A stretch of 64,000 nt of DNA, from contig NZ_JANZKW010000001.1 in the NCBI RefSeq assembly GCF_027257935.1, positions 248,001 through 312,000 on the forward strand, read 5' to 3'. The translations under genes were made by a program, and so were the position numbers. The stretch is from Chitinimonas sp. BJYL2. Its GTDB lineage: Bacteria; Pseudomonadota; Gammaproteobacteria; Burkholderiales; Chitinimonadaceae. The first letter of the stretch is position 1. Each line of letters begins with the position of its first letter. Under the pieces are notes generated by a model, which saw nothing but the letters and a program-made list of their open reading frames with translations, ran no database searches and was not told the origin of the DNA. Of the stretch, positions 8,663-17,123 are shown piece after piece.

Positions 8663-9430
8663 TCAGGCAGACAAGCCGCCGTCCACCACCAGACAATGCC
8701 CCACCACATACGATGACACGGGCGACGACAGCCAGAGGATGGCCTGAGCGATCTCGTCGGCGGTCGCGAGGCGCCCCAAGGGAATGGCTTGCGCGGTATG
8801 GGCCTGGATCTCCTGCCGCATGGCTTCCGGGACAGCCGCCATGCGCTGCTGCCGCCTCGGCGTATCCGTGGCGCCGGGGCATACGGCATTGATCCGGATG
8901 TGCTGGCCTATGTACTCACGCGCAACAGAGCGTGTCAGCCCCAGTACCGCATGACGCCCGGCACTGTACATGGCCGCGCCCGCCACGCCCGACAAACCGT
9001 TGACCGAGGAGACATTCACGATCGTGCCGCCCCCCTGCGCTTGCATCATCGCAATTTCGCGCTTCAGGCACAGAAACTGGCCATGGACATCCGTATTCAG
9101 CAGCGCGGCGGCTTGCTCATCGGACATCTCATGAAGCATGGCCGGGCTTTGTGCCACGGCAGCGGTATTGACCGCGCAGTCCAGCCGGCCAAACCGATCG
9201 GTCACAGCCTGGAACAGCGCCGTTACGCTGACGACATCCGAAATATCGCAGGGCACGAACAGGGCTGCCTCACCAAGCGAGGTCTGCGCGGCCTCGCCTT
9301 TTTTTGTATCCCGTCCGGCTATCACCACGCGCGCGCCGGCCGCAACAAACAGCGCCGCAGCCGCCAGACCAATACCTGACGTACCGCCCACAATCAGCGC
9401 GACCTTGTTTTCCAGACCCGGATAAATCAC
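8663..9430 (-). CDS. SDR-family protein with altered active site (Tyr-xxx-Arg)
   Basis: 255 aa, a classical-length short-chain dehydrogenase. The nucleotide-binding loop GGTSGIG is intact (about residues 15-21), and Asn112, Ser141/142 and Tyr155 stand where the catalytic residues belong. The catalytic Lys is missing: the motif reads YSAGR, with Arg159 encoded by CGT at 8956-8954. The NNAG motif is also changed to NTAA (88-91). The C-terminal YVVGHCLVVDGGLS is normal. It may be inactive, have shifted chemistry, or work with Arg in place of Lys. It lies between two peptide-binding-protein genes on the same strand; the connection is unknown. Confidence 0.85.
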   Translation of the reverse strand: MIYPGLENKVALIVGGTSGIGLAAAALFVAAGARVVIAGRDTKKGEAAQTSLGEAALFVPCDISDVVSVTALFQAVTDRFGRLDCAVNTAAVAQSPAMLHEMSDEQAAALLNTDVHGQFLCLKREIAMMQAQGGGTIVNVSSVNGLSGVAGAAMYSAGRHAVLGLTRSVAREYIGQHIRINAVCPGATDTPRRQQRMAAVPEAMRQEIQAHTAQAIPLGRLATADEIAQAILWLSSPVSSYVVGHCLVVDGGLSA

Positions 9431-9496
9431 GGCACCGCCTGCTTGTCAGGAATGATGAAGACTGGCCGGCCAGGGTGTCCTTGCCGACCAGCCAGA

Positions 9497-11086
9497 TTAC
9501 TGGAGCGATACCCCGGAAAAACTCATGCGGCCAAACGGGCTGATCTTGAAGTCCACCACCTTGCGGTTCATGGGCACGCTGACCACCGAATGGGCAATCG
9601 TCGACCAAGGCATGGCCTGTTTGAAGCGTTCCTGCGCCTTCATGTAGATGGCGGTGCGCTTCTTCACATCGGCCGTCTGCTTGCCATCCAGCACCAGTTT
9701 GTCGAACTCCTTGTCGCACCATTGCGAGTAGTTACCGGCGCCCACGGCGTCGCAACTGAGGATGTTGAGCCAGTTGTCGGGATCGCCGTTATCGCCGGTC
9801 CAGCCGAACATGCCGGTATCGGCCTCGCCCTTCTTGCCACGCTTGAGGTATTCGGCCCACTCATAGGTGGTGATCTTGGCGGTGACGCCGACCTTGGCCC
9901 AATCGGCCTGGATCATCTCGGCCATCAGCTTGGCATTGGGGTTGTAGGGGCGCTGCACCGGCATGGCCCAGAGGCCGATTTCCAGTTGCTTCACGCCCGC
10001 CTTGGCGAGCAGCGCCTTGGCTTTCTCGGGGTTGTAGGGTGCGTCCTTGAGGTTCTTGTTATACGACCACTGCGTCGGCGGCATGGGGTTGGATGCTGCA
10101 ATGCCGGTACCTTGGTACACGGCCTCCAGAATCGCCTTCTTGTTGATCGCCATATCGAGCGCCTGGCGCACCTCCAGCTTGTCCAGCGGCTTCTTGGTCA
10201 CGTTGTAGGACAGATAGCCCACATTGAAGCCGGGCTGCGACGCAATCACGATCTTGGGATGGCCCTTGGCAGCCGCCAGATCAGCGGGCTTGGGCATGAA
10301 GGCAATATCGCATTCGCCGGCCTTGAGCTTTTGCACCCGCACGGCGCTATCCGGCGTGATCACGAAGATCAGCTTGTCGAGCTTGGTCTCAGCCTTATTC
10401 CAGTAGGCCTTGTTGGCGCTATAGCGGATGACCGAATCCTTGTCATAGCGCGTGAACACGAAGGGGCCAGTACCGATGGGCGCGCTGGCAATCTGTGCCG
10501 GTTTGCCGGCCTTGAGCAAGGCATCGGCATATTCAGCCGAGTGGATGGACGCAAAACCCATGGCCAGATTGGCGATGAACGCGGCGTCGATCTTCTTGAG
10601 CGTGAAACGGACGGTATAGGGGTCCACTGCTTCCACATTGGCGATGTTCTGATCCATCCCCATACTGGTGTAGTAGTGGAACTCGGCCGGGTAAGCCTTG
10701 TTATAAGGATGCTCGCGCTTGCCCATGCGCTCGAAAGTGAACACCACGTCCTGCGCATTGAAATCGCGTGTGGGTTTGAAGGCCTCGTTACTGTGGAACT
10801 TCACCCCGCGGCGCAGATGGAAGGTGTACTGCAAGCCATCCGGGCTCAGCGTCCATTTCTCGGCCAGACCCGGCACCACGGCCGTGCCACCACGCTGGAA
10901 CTCCACCAGGCGGTTGAACACCGGCTGCGACGAGGCATCGAAATCCGTGCCCGCCGTAAGCTGACCGGGGTCGAAACCTGCGGGACTGCCTTCGGAGCAA
11001 TACTTGAGCGTGCCGGCGGCATGGGTAGTGGCGCTGGCGGCAATCAGGGTAGCCAAGATCAGGCTGGGGCGGACATAACGGTGCAT
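9497..11086 (-). CDS. dppA: Dipeptide-binding protein DppA-like, paralogue 3
   Basis: 529 aa starting MHRYVRPSLILATLIAASA, a signal peptide ending near HAA-G. It is close to paralogue 2 throughout: the same GTLKYCSEGSPAGFDPGQ start, PPTQWSYNKNLKD, AMPVQRPYNPNAKLMAEMIQ and GWTGDNGDPDNWL. It lacks a lipobox. The SDR gene follows 66 bp downstream on the same strand and may be co-transcribed. The near-identical blocks in paralogues 2 and 3 suggest a tandem duplication into which the SDR gene was later placed, or which formed around it. Transporter partners are absent, so it may share a permease encoded elsewhere. Confidence 0.92.
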   Translation of the reverse strand: MHRYVRPSLILATLIAASATTHAAGTLKYCSEGSPAGFDPGQLTAGTDFDASSQPVFNRLVEFQRGGTAVVPGLAEKWTLSPDGLQYTFHLRRGVKFHSNEAFKPTRDFNAQDVVFTFERMGKREHPYNKAYPAEFHYYTSMGMDQNIANVEAVDPYTVRFTLKKIDAAFIANLAMGFASIHSAEYADALLKAGKPAQIASAPIGTGPFVFTRYDKDSVIRYSANKAYWNKAETKLDKLIFVITPDSAVRVQKLKAGECDIAFMPKPADLAAAKGHPKIVIASQPGFNVGYLSYNVTKKPLDKLEVRQALDMAINKKAILEAVYQGTGIAASNPMPPTQWSYNKNLKDAPYNPEKAKALLAKAGVKQLEIGLWAMPVQRPYNPNAKLMAEMIQADWAKVGVTAKITTYEWAEYLKRGKKGEADTGMFGWTGDNGDPDNWLNILSCDAVGAGNYSQWCDKEFDKLVLDGKQTADVKKRTAIYMKAQERFKQAMPWSTIAHSVVSVPMNRKVVDFKISPFGRMSFSGVSLQ

Positions 11087-11116
11087 CGGGGGTTCTCCTC
11101 GGAGTACACGGGGCCG

Positions 11117-11148
11117 AAAAACAGACAGCCCGCATTGTGGCGGGCTGT
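11117..11148 (-). terminator. Rho-independent terminator after the ketoacyl synthase gene
   Basis: ACAGCCCGC (11125-11133), 6-base loop, GCGGGCTGT (11140-11148); on the minus strand a CTGTTTTT tract follows. It separates the FabH-like gene from the third dppA-like gene. Confidence 0.82.
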
Positions 11149-11202
11149 GCTGGATTATGAAAGCAAGTGGCGCGACGACCGCTTGTGCTGAGGCGACAGG
11201 CC

Positions 11203-12318
11203 TCAGCGCTTGCGCAGCACTACGCTGCCGACCGAGTAACCCGCGCCAAAGCTCGAAATCACGCCCACCTCGCCCGCTGCCATCTCTCCGTGCAGATGAA
11301 ACGCGATGATGGAGCCCGCGCTCGATGTGTTGGCGTACCGATCCAGAATCACCGGTGCCTCATCGGCCATGGCATCACGATCGAGCAATTTGCGCGCGAT
11401 CAGCAGGTTCATGTTCAGGTTGGCCTGATGCAGCCAGTAGCGACGCACGCCGGTAGGTACCAGATTGAGGCTGCCCAGATGGGTGGCAATATGCTCGGCC
11501 ACCATGGGGCAGACTTCCTTGAACACCTTGCGGCCTTCCTGCACGAACAGCTTGTCGCGCAGATCGCCCCATTTATCCTCGGCACGGTTCAGGAAACCCG
11601 CGTTATTGCGGATATTGTTCGAGAACAGCGTGGCAAGCTTGGTGCCCAGAATCTCGTAACCGGCCGTCTTGGCCAGATCAGCACGCTCCACCACCACCGC
11701 TGTCGCCACATCGCCGAAGATGAAGTGACAATCGCGATCGCGCCATTCCAGATGCGCCGAGCAGATTTCCGGGTTCACCATCAGCACCGCGCGCGCCGTG
11801 CCGGTCTTGATCGCATTGGCAGCCTGCTCGATGCCGAAGGTCGCGCTCGAACACGCCACGTTCATGTCGAACGCCCAGCCGTTGATACCCAGAGCCTGCT
11901 GGATTTCCACCGCCATGGCCGGATAGGCGCGCTGCATATTGCTGGCCGCGCAGATCACGCCGTCGATTTCATCCACGCTCCGGCCAGACCGCTCCAGCGC
12001 CTGCTTGGCCGCCGCCACGGCCATCTCGGCCATGATCGACAATTCCTCATTGGCGCGTGGGGCAATGCTCGGGCACATGCGCGCGGGGTCGAGCACACCG
12101 GCTTTATCCACTACAAAACGCTGCTTGATGCCCGATGCTTTTTCGATGAACTCCACCGAACTCTCGGCCAGCGCCTCCCGCTCGCCCGCAGCAATTGCAG
12201 CCGCGTGTTCAGCGTTGTGGCGACGCACGTATTCATTAAAGCTGGCGACCAGTTCCTCGTTGCTGATGGCATGAGGCGGCGTGTAGAGGCCGGTGCCGGT
12301 GATGACGGCAGTGTGCAT
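11203..12318 (-). CDS. Beta-ketoacyl-ACP synthase III-like enzyme (FabH paralogue, long type)
   Basis: 371 aa, longer than the roughly 317-residue housekeeping FabH. The thiolase-fold catalytic triad is complete: Cys156 in [10 protein letters not shown], His297 in WLHQANLNM and Asn330 in YANTSSAGS. The start [20 protein letters not shown] and the [17 protein letters not shown] end match the long FabH-like proteins of pseudomonads and relatives, some of which condense medium-chain acyl-CoA with malonyl-ACP and so link beta-oxidation to fatty acid synthesis. It is monocistronic, ending in a terminator, with a CAAGCGCTTG palindrome 21-30 bp upstream of its start codon. The precise acyl substrate cannot be told from sequence. 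Confidence 0.88.
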   Translation of the reverse strand: MHTAVITGTGLYTPPHAISNEELVASFNEYVRRHNAEHAAAIAAGEREALAESSVEFIEKASGIKQRFVVDKAGVLDPARMCPSIAPRANEELSIMAEMAVAAAKQALERSGRSVDEIDGVICAASNMQRAYPAMAVEIQQALGINGWAFDMNVACSSATFGIEQAANAIKTGTARAVLMVNPEICSAHLEWRDRDCHFIFGDVATAVVVERADLAKTAGYEILGTKLATLFSNNIRNNAGFLNRAEDKWGDLRDKLFVQEGRKVFKEVCPMVAEHIATHLGSLNLVPTGVRRYWLHQANLNMNLLIARKLLDRDAMADEAPVILDRYANTSSAGSIIAFHLHGEMAAGEVGVISSFGAGYSVGSVVLRKR

Positions 12319-12338
12319 GGGCGGTATCCGTGATTAAG

Positions 12339-12348
12339 CAAGCGCTTG
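12339..12348. promoter_or_regulatory. Palindrome CAAGCGCTTG upstream of the ketoacyl synthase gene
   Basis: A perfect 10-bp palindrome starts 21 bp before the start codon, a position suited to a repressor. TetR-type fatty-acid regulators bind short palindromes of this general kind, but I cannot assign one. Confidence 0.3.
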
Positions 12349-12559
12349 AATCGGCTAATGATAGCAGATGGGTCCTGTGCTCCTGATCAGGGCGATTGGC
12401 GGCTGCGAGTCATGAGGCAAGCCACCAAGCCCGCTCAAGCAAGCTACTGGCGATCCCGCCGAGGGACCAAACGTCCCGGCAAGTGCTGCCACATTCACGC
12501 TCATGTACTAGGCTGACTGATCAATACATGCTGCTGAAACATCCCGATAAGGAATTGCC

Positions 12560-13357
12560 ATGCGCTTGCTGCCCTTGCTGGCCTGTCTGCTGAGCACCAG
12601 CGCCATTGCCTACGCCCAATCACTCTGCCTCGATCGTCCCATCCACTTTGCCCACTACGAGTTCGGCCTGATCTACGCCGAGGGTAAAGGCGGTATTGAT
12701 GACGATGTGCAGAAGGAACTGGCCAGACGCAGCGGCTGCGCATTCAAGACCACCCTGCAGCCGCGCGCGCGAACCTGGTTTGAACTGGAAAGTGGCTCGG
12801 TGGACATGGCGGGATCCGGTGTGCAGACGCCAGCGCGTGATGCCTTTGCCTGGTTTGAGCACTACGTGATCGAGGTCAATCAGGTCGTCATCGGCCCCAA
12901 GGTACCCGCCCAGGTGCGCAATATGGATCAGTTCATTGCGACCCCGGCGCTTACCATTGGCGGCGTTCGCTCCTTCAGCTACGGGTCTTACTATGACCGC
13001 TACGTGAAGTTGCTGGATGCGCAAAACCGCTTCTACAACGCAGCCGATTCGCGCATGGTCTACCAGATGTTTGACCGCGGACGTTTCGACATCTTCATCA
13101 CATCGCAGTTCTTGTCGCAGTTCTACTTCCGCGAACTCAAGATCCCTATTGCAAAGCGGATCGAGAACTGGGATCCCGGCAGCGGCACACCTAGCGGGCT
13201 GGTGTTATCGAAGAAATCGTTCACGCCCGAACAGGCGCGCGGCTGGCAGGAGATGATCCGCAAGATGCGCGAGGACGGCACGCTGCGGGCGATTCTGGCA
13301 AAGCATCTGGGCAAGGAGCTGGGTGCGCAGTCGATATATGTACCGCCCGCCAAGTAA
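12560..13357 (+). CDS. Family-3 periplasmic solute-binding protein (orphan)
   Basis: 265 aa with a signal peptide (MRLLPLLACLLSTSAIAYA-QS). The body resembles amino-acid-type binding proteins: an early YEFGLIYAEGKGGIDDDVQKELARRSG segment, LQPRARTWFELESGSVDMAGSG typical of the ligand-proximal loop, and a C-terminal MIRKMREDGTLRAILAKHLG helix. Its ligand is unknown. No permease is adjacent; it faces ybaK across 12 bp. It lies 0.6 kb from a cluster of three similar proteins around a chemoreceptor, so a sensing role is possible as an alternative to transport. Confidence 0.8.
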   Translation: MRLLPLLACLLSTSAIAYAQSLCLDRPIHFAHYEFGLIYAEGKGGIDDDVQKELARRSGCAFKTTLQPRARTWFELESGSVDMAGSGVQTPARDAFAWFEHYVIEVNQVVIGPKVPAQVRNMDQFIATPALTIGGVRSFSYGSYYDRYVKLLDAQNRFYNAADSRMVYQMFDRGRFDIFITSQFLSQFYFRELKIPIAKRIENWDPGSGTPSGLVLSKKSFTPEQARGWQEMIRKMREDGTLRAILAKHLGKELGAQSIYVPPAK

Positions 13358-13369
13358 ACGAACTGACAT

Positions 13370-13867
13370 TCACTCCGTACCGTGCGGATTGGCGACATCA
13401 ACGGCTTCGGGCTTGAGGACCGGCAGCAAATCCTGCGGATTGAGCCCCACCAGAAAACCGCGCTTGCCGCCGTTCAGATAAATGCGCGGCAAGTTGAGAA
13501 TGCTGCGTTCGATGTACACGGGCATCGGCTTCTTGGTGCCTAGCGGCGAGGTGCCGCCCACCAGATAGCCTGTGTGTTTATTGGCGACTTCGGGCGTGCA
13601 TGGTTCCACATGCTTGCGGCCGGTCTGGCGTGCCAGATTGCGCGTGGAGGTTTCGCAATCACCGTGCATCAGCACAATCAGCGGTTTCTTGTGCTCGTCT
13701 TCCATGACCAAGGTCTTGATCACCGCGTGTTCGGGTACACCAAGCTGGCGGCTGGATTCGGCTGTGCCGCCCTTCTCCACGTAGTCGTAAAGGTGTTCGG
13801 TAAACGCGACCTTGTGCTGGCGCAGGGCGCGCACGGCCTGGGTAACGGGGGCTTTTTCCTGTGACAT
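13370..13867 (-). CDS. ybaK: Cys-tRNA(Pro)/Cys-tRNA(Cys) deacylase YbaK
   Basis: 165 aa, the normal length for YbaK/EbsC. The family removes cysteine mischarged on tRNA(Pro) by prolyl-tRNA synthetase. Visible hallmarks are VTQAVRALRQHKVAF at the start, an HLYDYVEKGGTAESSRQLG segment, KTLVMEDEHKKPLIVLMHGD, the lysine-bearing ARQTGRKHVEPCTPEVA and the loop YLVGGTSPLGTKK. It acts in the cytoplasm in trans. It is convergent with the binding-protein gene and sits downstream of, but separated by a hairpin from, the next gene on its strand. Confidence 0.92.
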   Translation of the reverse strand: MSQEKAPVTQAVRALRQHKVAFTEHLYDYVEKGGTAESSRQLGVPEHAVIKTLVMEDEHKKPLIVLMHGDCETSTRNLARQTGRKHVEPCTPEVANKHTGYLVGGTSPLGTKKPMPVYIERSILNLPRIYLNGGKRGFLVGLNPQDLLPVLKPEAVDVANPHGTE

Positions 13868-13883
13868 GCGGCAATCTTAACAA

Positions 13884-13916
13884 GGCGGCCACCCACTGCC
13901 CAAGCGGGTGGCCGCA
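13884..13916 (-). terminator. Probable terminator of the binding-protein/chemoreceptor cluster
   Basis: GCGGCCACCC (13886-13895) and GGGTGGCCGC (13907-13916) form a 10-bp stem with an 11-base loop; on the minus strand CTTGTTAA follows, a weak T-tract. It is 20 bp past the stop of the last gene of the cluster. Confidence 0.6.
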
Positions 13917-13936
13917 CTGGTTTCCAGCAGGCCGGA

Positions 13937-14701
13937 CTATTTGAAACTGGCCACGGCCTTCTTGTACTCCGGAGACTCCCGCACGGTGGCGACGGTCTGC
14001 CAGACCTCTTTGGCAAATGCGCCGTTCTGTGCAACCAGTTGTTTGGACAGCATCAGGTAGTAGGGCTTTTCAACCAAGGGAGGTGAGACCTTTTCCACCT
14101 TGCCTGCAAACTCCGGCAGACGGATCGAGTTCTCGCCTTCCAGTGTCTGCAAGGCTGCCGCACCCAAACGACCTGCCGCCAGCTTGCGCAGCGTGTCGTC
14201 GGCGCTGCGCGTGCCATCATCCACCCGCACGCCCATCCCCTTGAGTTGATCCACCACCGAGTAACCCTGTTGGGCACCCACCGCACCATTGAGGTTGCTG
14301 ATGGTTTTGCCATCAAAGCTCACCGTACTGCCTTTGGCGCGGAACAAGGTGTAGCCATCCATCATCATATGCTTGCTCTCATCGGGCTTGTCGCCGCCGC
14401 CAGGGTAAACCCCAAGCGCCAGGCGATCCGGCTTGAAGCTGGCAGCGAAGGCACCATCCATATTGCCTTGGCGCATCTCATCGAGGCAGCGTGCCCAGGG
14501 GATGCGGTGGAACTCGAACTTGGTGCCCAGCTTCTGCGACACCATCTTCAGCTGGACGATGTTCAGTCCGTCGCGCCCATCCACCACCCATGGGTAGACC
14601 TCGGTACTGTCTACACACAGTTTCAGCATTGCTGGCTTGTCAGCTGCAGAGACGCCGACACCCAGCATGGCGGCTAGCAGAAATAGCATTCGCATCTTCA
14701 T
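13937..14701 (-). CDS. Family-3 periplasmic solute-binding protein (cluster member 1)
   Basis: 254 aa with a signal peptide (MKMRMLFLLAAMLGVGVSAA). The domain begins LKLCVDSTEVYPWVVDGRDG and has EFHRIPWARCLDEMRQGNMDGAFAAS, the recognisable ligand-loop region of family-3 binding proteins, then a late GYSVVDQLKGMGVRVDDG. It is the last gene of the run binding protein - chemoreceptor - binding protein - binding protein, with 33 bp to the previous one, and no permease or ATPase. It could deliver a ligand to the chemoreceptor encoded two genes upstream, or to a distant permease. The ligand is unknown. Confidence 0.8.
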   Translation of the reverse strand: MKMRMLFLLAAMLGVGVSAADKPAMLKLCVDSTEVYPWVVDGRDGLNIVQLKMVSQKLGTKFEFHRIPWARCLDEMRQGNMDGAFAASFKPDRLALGVYPGGGDKPDESKHMMMDGYTLFRAKGSTVSFDGKTISNLNGAVGAQQGYSVVDQLKGMGVRVDDGTRSADDTLRKLAAGRLGAAALQTLEGENSIRLPEFAGKVEKVSPPLVEKPYYLMLSKQLVAQNGAFAKEVWQTVATVRESPEYKKAVASFK

Positions 14702-14734
14702 GTTCCTTGTCGGTAGGGGACGATGCCGCCAGGA

Positions 14735-15490
14735 CTAGCCACCCAAACGCTTGTCCATGATGGCCTTCACGTCGATCTTCTTGAGACCTTCGTTGAATAT
14801 CTTGGCTATGCGCTGGCCCTCGGCATCCTTCTTGAAGCAGACGAACAGCTTCTTGTCCTCCAGCAGCTTGGCGTTCATGGCCAGCTTGCCTGCAAAGGGC
14901 TTGAGATCGGGCTGGGTTTGCAGCAGGTAGCGGAACACATTGGCATCCACCACCGCAAGGTCGATACGGCCATTGCCCAGTTTTTGCAGGTTCTTGCCAT
15001 CGTCCATGGCCACATCCACCCGCTGCTGCTTGGCCGCGACGCGCGCATCGAATTCGGTGGTGTTCACATAGTCCTGCACCACGCCGACCTTCTTGCTGGC
15101 CAGATCGGCAATGCTGCTCCAGGTGTAGGGCGCATCCACCCGCTGGGCCAGACCCAATGGGCCCGAGCCCATGGGGTCGGACAAGTGGAAGTCCTTGCGG
15201 ACTTCGGGTGAGTCGTATTCCGGGAAGTAGCCTGCGTAGCCGGGGTCACTCTTGGCAAGCTGCACAGCCCGGCTCCAGGGATAAAACTCCACCTTCAGCT
15301 CGTAGCCCATGGCTTTGAAGGCGGCTTTGGCGACCGCCACGCTGGCCCCCTGCTCTGTCAGCTTGGCACCGGTGTAGGGCGGCCAATCCAGCGAGGTCAG
15401 CTTGACGACCTTGGTCTCAGCCAGCACCGGGGCGGCGATCAACAACGAAGCCAGCAGCGGCCCACACGACTTGCGCAACAATTCCAACAT
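14735..15490 (-). CDS. Family-3 periplasmic solute-binding protein (cluster member 2)
   Basis: 251 aa from ATG 15490, which has AAAGGAG five bases upstream; in-frame codons up to 15505 overlap the chemoreceptor stop. A signal peptide ends near LAE-TK. The body has LTSLDWPPYTGAKL, VEFYPWSRAVQLAKSDPGYAGYF (ligand loop) and a C-terminal RIAKIFNEGLKKIDVKAIMDK. The start codon is 12 bp downstream of the chemoreceptor stop, so the two are almost certainly co-transcribed. This is the strongest positional case for a binding protein that works with a chemoreceptor. The ligand cannot be read from the sequence. Confidence 0.82.
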   Translation of the reverse strand: MLELLRKSCGPLLASLLIAAPVLAETKVVKLTSLDWPPYTGAKLTEQGASVAVAKAAFKAMGYELKVEFYPWSRAVQLAKSDPGYAGYFPEYDSPEVRKDFHLSDPMGSGPLGLAQRVDAPYTWSSIADLASKKVGVVQDYVNTTEFDARVAAKQQRVDVAMDDGKNLQKLGNGRIDLAVVDANVFRYLLQTQPDLKPFAGKLAMNAKLLEDKKLFVCFKKDAEGQRIAKIFNEGLKKIDVKAIMDKRLGG

Positions 15491-15501
15491 GGCGACTCCT
15501 T

Positions 15502-17031
15502 TCAAACCTTGAATTGCTCGACGGCGTTCTGCAACTGCACCGCCAAACGGGCCACCTCCTCGGCGGAAATGGAAGTCTGGCGAGCGCCATTGGCGGCTTC
15601 GCTGACCACTTTCTGGATATTGCGGATGCTGTCTGTTACGCCATCAACCGATTGATCCTGCTGGGCCGAAGCGGCAGCAATCTCCTCATTGATGGCGGCA
15701 ATGCGCCGGGCCGATTCAGCCAGATGTTCAATGGTGCTGCCGGCATCCCGGGCGCGATTGAGGCCTTCCTCGGCGCGATCACGGCTGCTGTCCATGGCCA
15801 TGACAGCGCGAGTGGTACCCTGCTGCAGCTCGGTGATGACCTGCTTGATCTCGGTGGTGGAGTCATGGGTGCGGTTGGCCAGCACCCGCACCTCATCCGC
15901 CACGACCGCAAAACCGCGCCCTGCCTCGCCGGCTCGCGCAGCCTCAATCGCGGCGTTGAGCGCCAGCAGATTGGTCTGCTTGGCAATTTCGTTGATGACT
16001 TCCAGCACGGTGCCGATCTTGGCGCTATTGGCTTCCAGCTGGGCAATCACCTCGGCAGCAGCCTCCACTTCGCGCGCGGCGTTGCCGATGGTCGAGATGG
16101 CGTTGTTGACGACCGCCTGGCCTTTATCGGCCTCGACATTGGCAAAGTTGGCGGCATCCGCCGCTTGATTGGTATTCACGGAAATCTCGTGGACCTGGCG
16201 GCTCAATTCTGCCGCCGCCACCACTACGGCTTCGCTCTCCTGCTGCTGAAGCTGGATACCGGCACTGCTGGCCTCCATGATGCGGCTGGTCTGTTCGGCC
16301 GCGGCAGCCAGCTGTGGCGCAATCTCGGCCACCTGACGCATCACACCCTGAAGGCGCTCCACAAAGAGATTGAACGAGCGCGATACCGCCGTGAACTCGT
16401 CATCTCCGCGCAAGGTAAGGCGACGGGTCAGATCGGCATCGCCGGAGGCAATTTCGCGTAGCGCCTTGCTCAGCTGGTTGAGTGGCCGGAGCACCACGGC
16501 ACTGAGGCTGAACGACAATGCCACCAGCAAGATGATGTCGACCACCAGAATCTGGATCACCAGCACCGTGAGGTTCTCGCGCAGCGCGTCCTCCACGCCT
16601 TGCTGCGAGACAAAGATTTCGGCAACCCCCACGCTCTTCTTGGTGCCTTCATCATTGAATTCGAGGGGCACTTCCTGCTTGCTGCCGGGAATCACGGCCG
16701 CCAGTTCGGCCTTGGTGGTCTTGCCATCCTCCCCTCGCATCAGGCCGGCAATGGAGTCCTTGCCATTGCGCAAACGGATCCCGTTGAAGGTCCGGGACAC
16801 CATTTCGGCCTCCAGCACCTGGCCAATCTGGTTCTTGTCGAAGTTCCAGATCGCGGCTGGCAAGCTGAGCTGCAGCCGCACGGCCAAGGCATCGGCCTGT
16901 TCCTTGAGGCCCTGTTCCAGACGCTGCTTGGTGGACAGGTAGTTGTAAGCACCCAGCGCCAGCAGCACGAGGCTGATCACCAGCACAAAGATGAGGTTAA
17001 GCCGCCAGCTGATGCTCTTGTTGAATTTCAT
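15502..17031 (-). CDS. Methyl-accepting chemotaxis protein flanked by binding-protein genes
   Basis: 509 aa from ATG 17031 (a GTG at 17040 is in frame). TM1 is near residues 12-30 ([20 protein letters not shown]), the periplasmic sensor is about 125 residues with [20 protein letters not shown], and TM2 is near 155-180. A HAMP domain and the signalling domain follow, with the conserved tip [20 protein letters not shown] and [15 protein letters not shown]. There is no C-terminal CheR-tethering pentapeptide. The periplasmic domain is short and may be served by the binding proteins encoded on either side. It is 92 bp downstream of the previous binding-protein gene. Confidence 0.93.
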   Translation of the reverse strand: MKFNKSISWRLNLIFVLVISLVLLALGAYNYLSTKQRLEQGLKEQADALAVRLQLSLPAAIWNFDKNQIGQVLEAEMVSRTFNGIRLRNGKDSIAGLMRGEDGKTTKAELAAVIPGSKQEVPLEFNDEGTKKSVGVAEIFVSQQGVEDALRENLTVLVIQILVVDIILLVALSFSLSAVVLRPLNQLSKALREIASGDADLTRRLTLRGDDEFTAVSRSFNLFVERLQGVMRQVAEIAPQLAAAAEQTSRIMEASSAGIQLQQQESEAVVVAAAELSRQVHEISVNTNQAADAANFANVEADKGQAVVNNAISTIGNAAREVEAAAEVIAQLEANSAKIGTVLEVINEIAKQTNLLALNAAIEAARAGEAGRGFAVVADEVRVLANRTHDSTTEIKQVITELQQGTTRAVMAMDSSRDRAEEGLNRARDAGSTIEHLAESARRIAAINEEIAAASAQQDQSVDGVTDSIRNIQKVVSEAANGARQTSISAEEVARLAVQLQNAVEQFKV

Positions 17032-17093
17032 GATGCCCACCCATTGAAGGCTTGCCGACGTGGTGACAGGTTCGTTGTTATCCGGTCCTCATC

Positions 17094-17111
17094 AGGGGGC
17101 ATATGCCCCCT
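17094..17111. other. Perfect 18-bp palindrome between binding-protein and chemoreceptor genes
   Basis: AGGGGGCATATGCCCCCT is a perfect inverted repeat 13 bp past the binding-protein stop and 63 bp before the chemoreceptor start. There is no T-tract. It could be a weak terminator or mRNA-stabilising hairpin, or an operator. Confidence 0.45.
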
Positions 17112-17123
17112 GTGGGCGCCGTT

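Noticed and set aside
9443-11191. 582-codon plus-strand frame opposite the third dppA-like gene
   Set aside because: Shadow of a clear peptide-binding protein gene with a signal peptide; the antisense product has a His/Gly-rich, low-complexity look.
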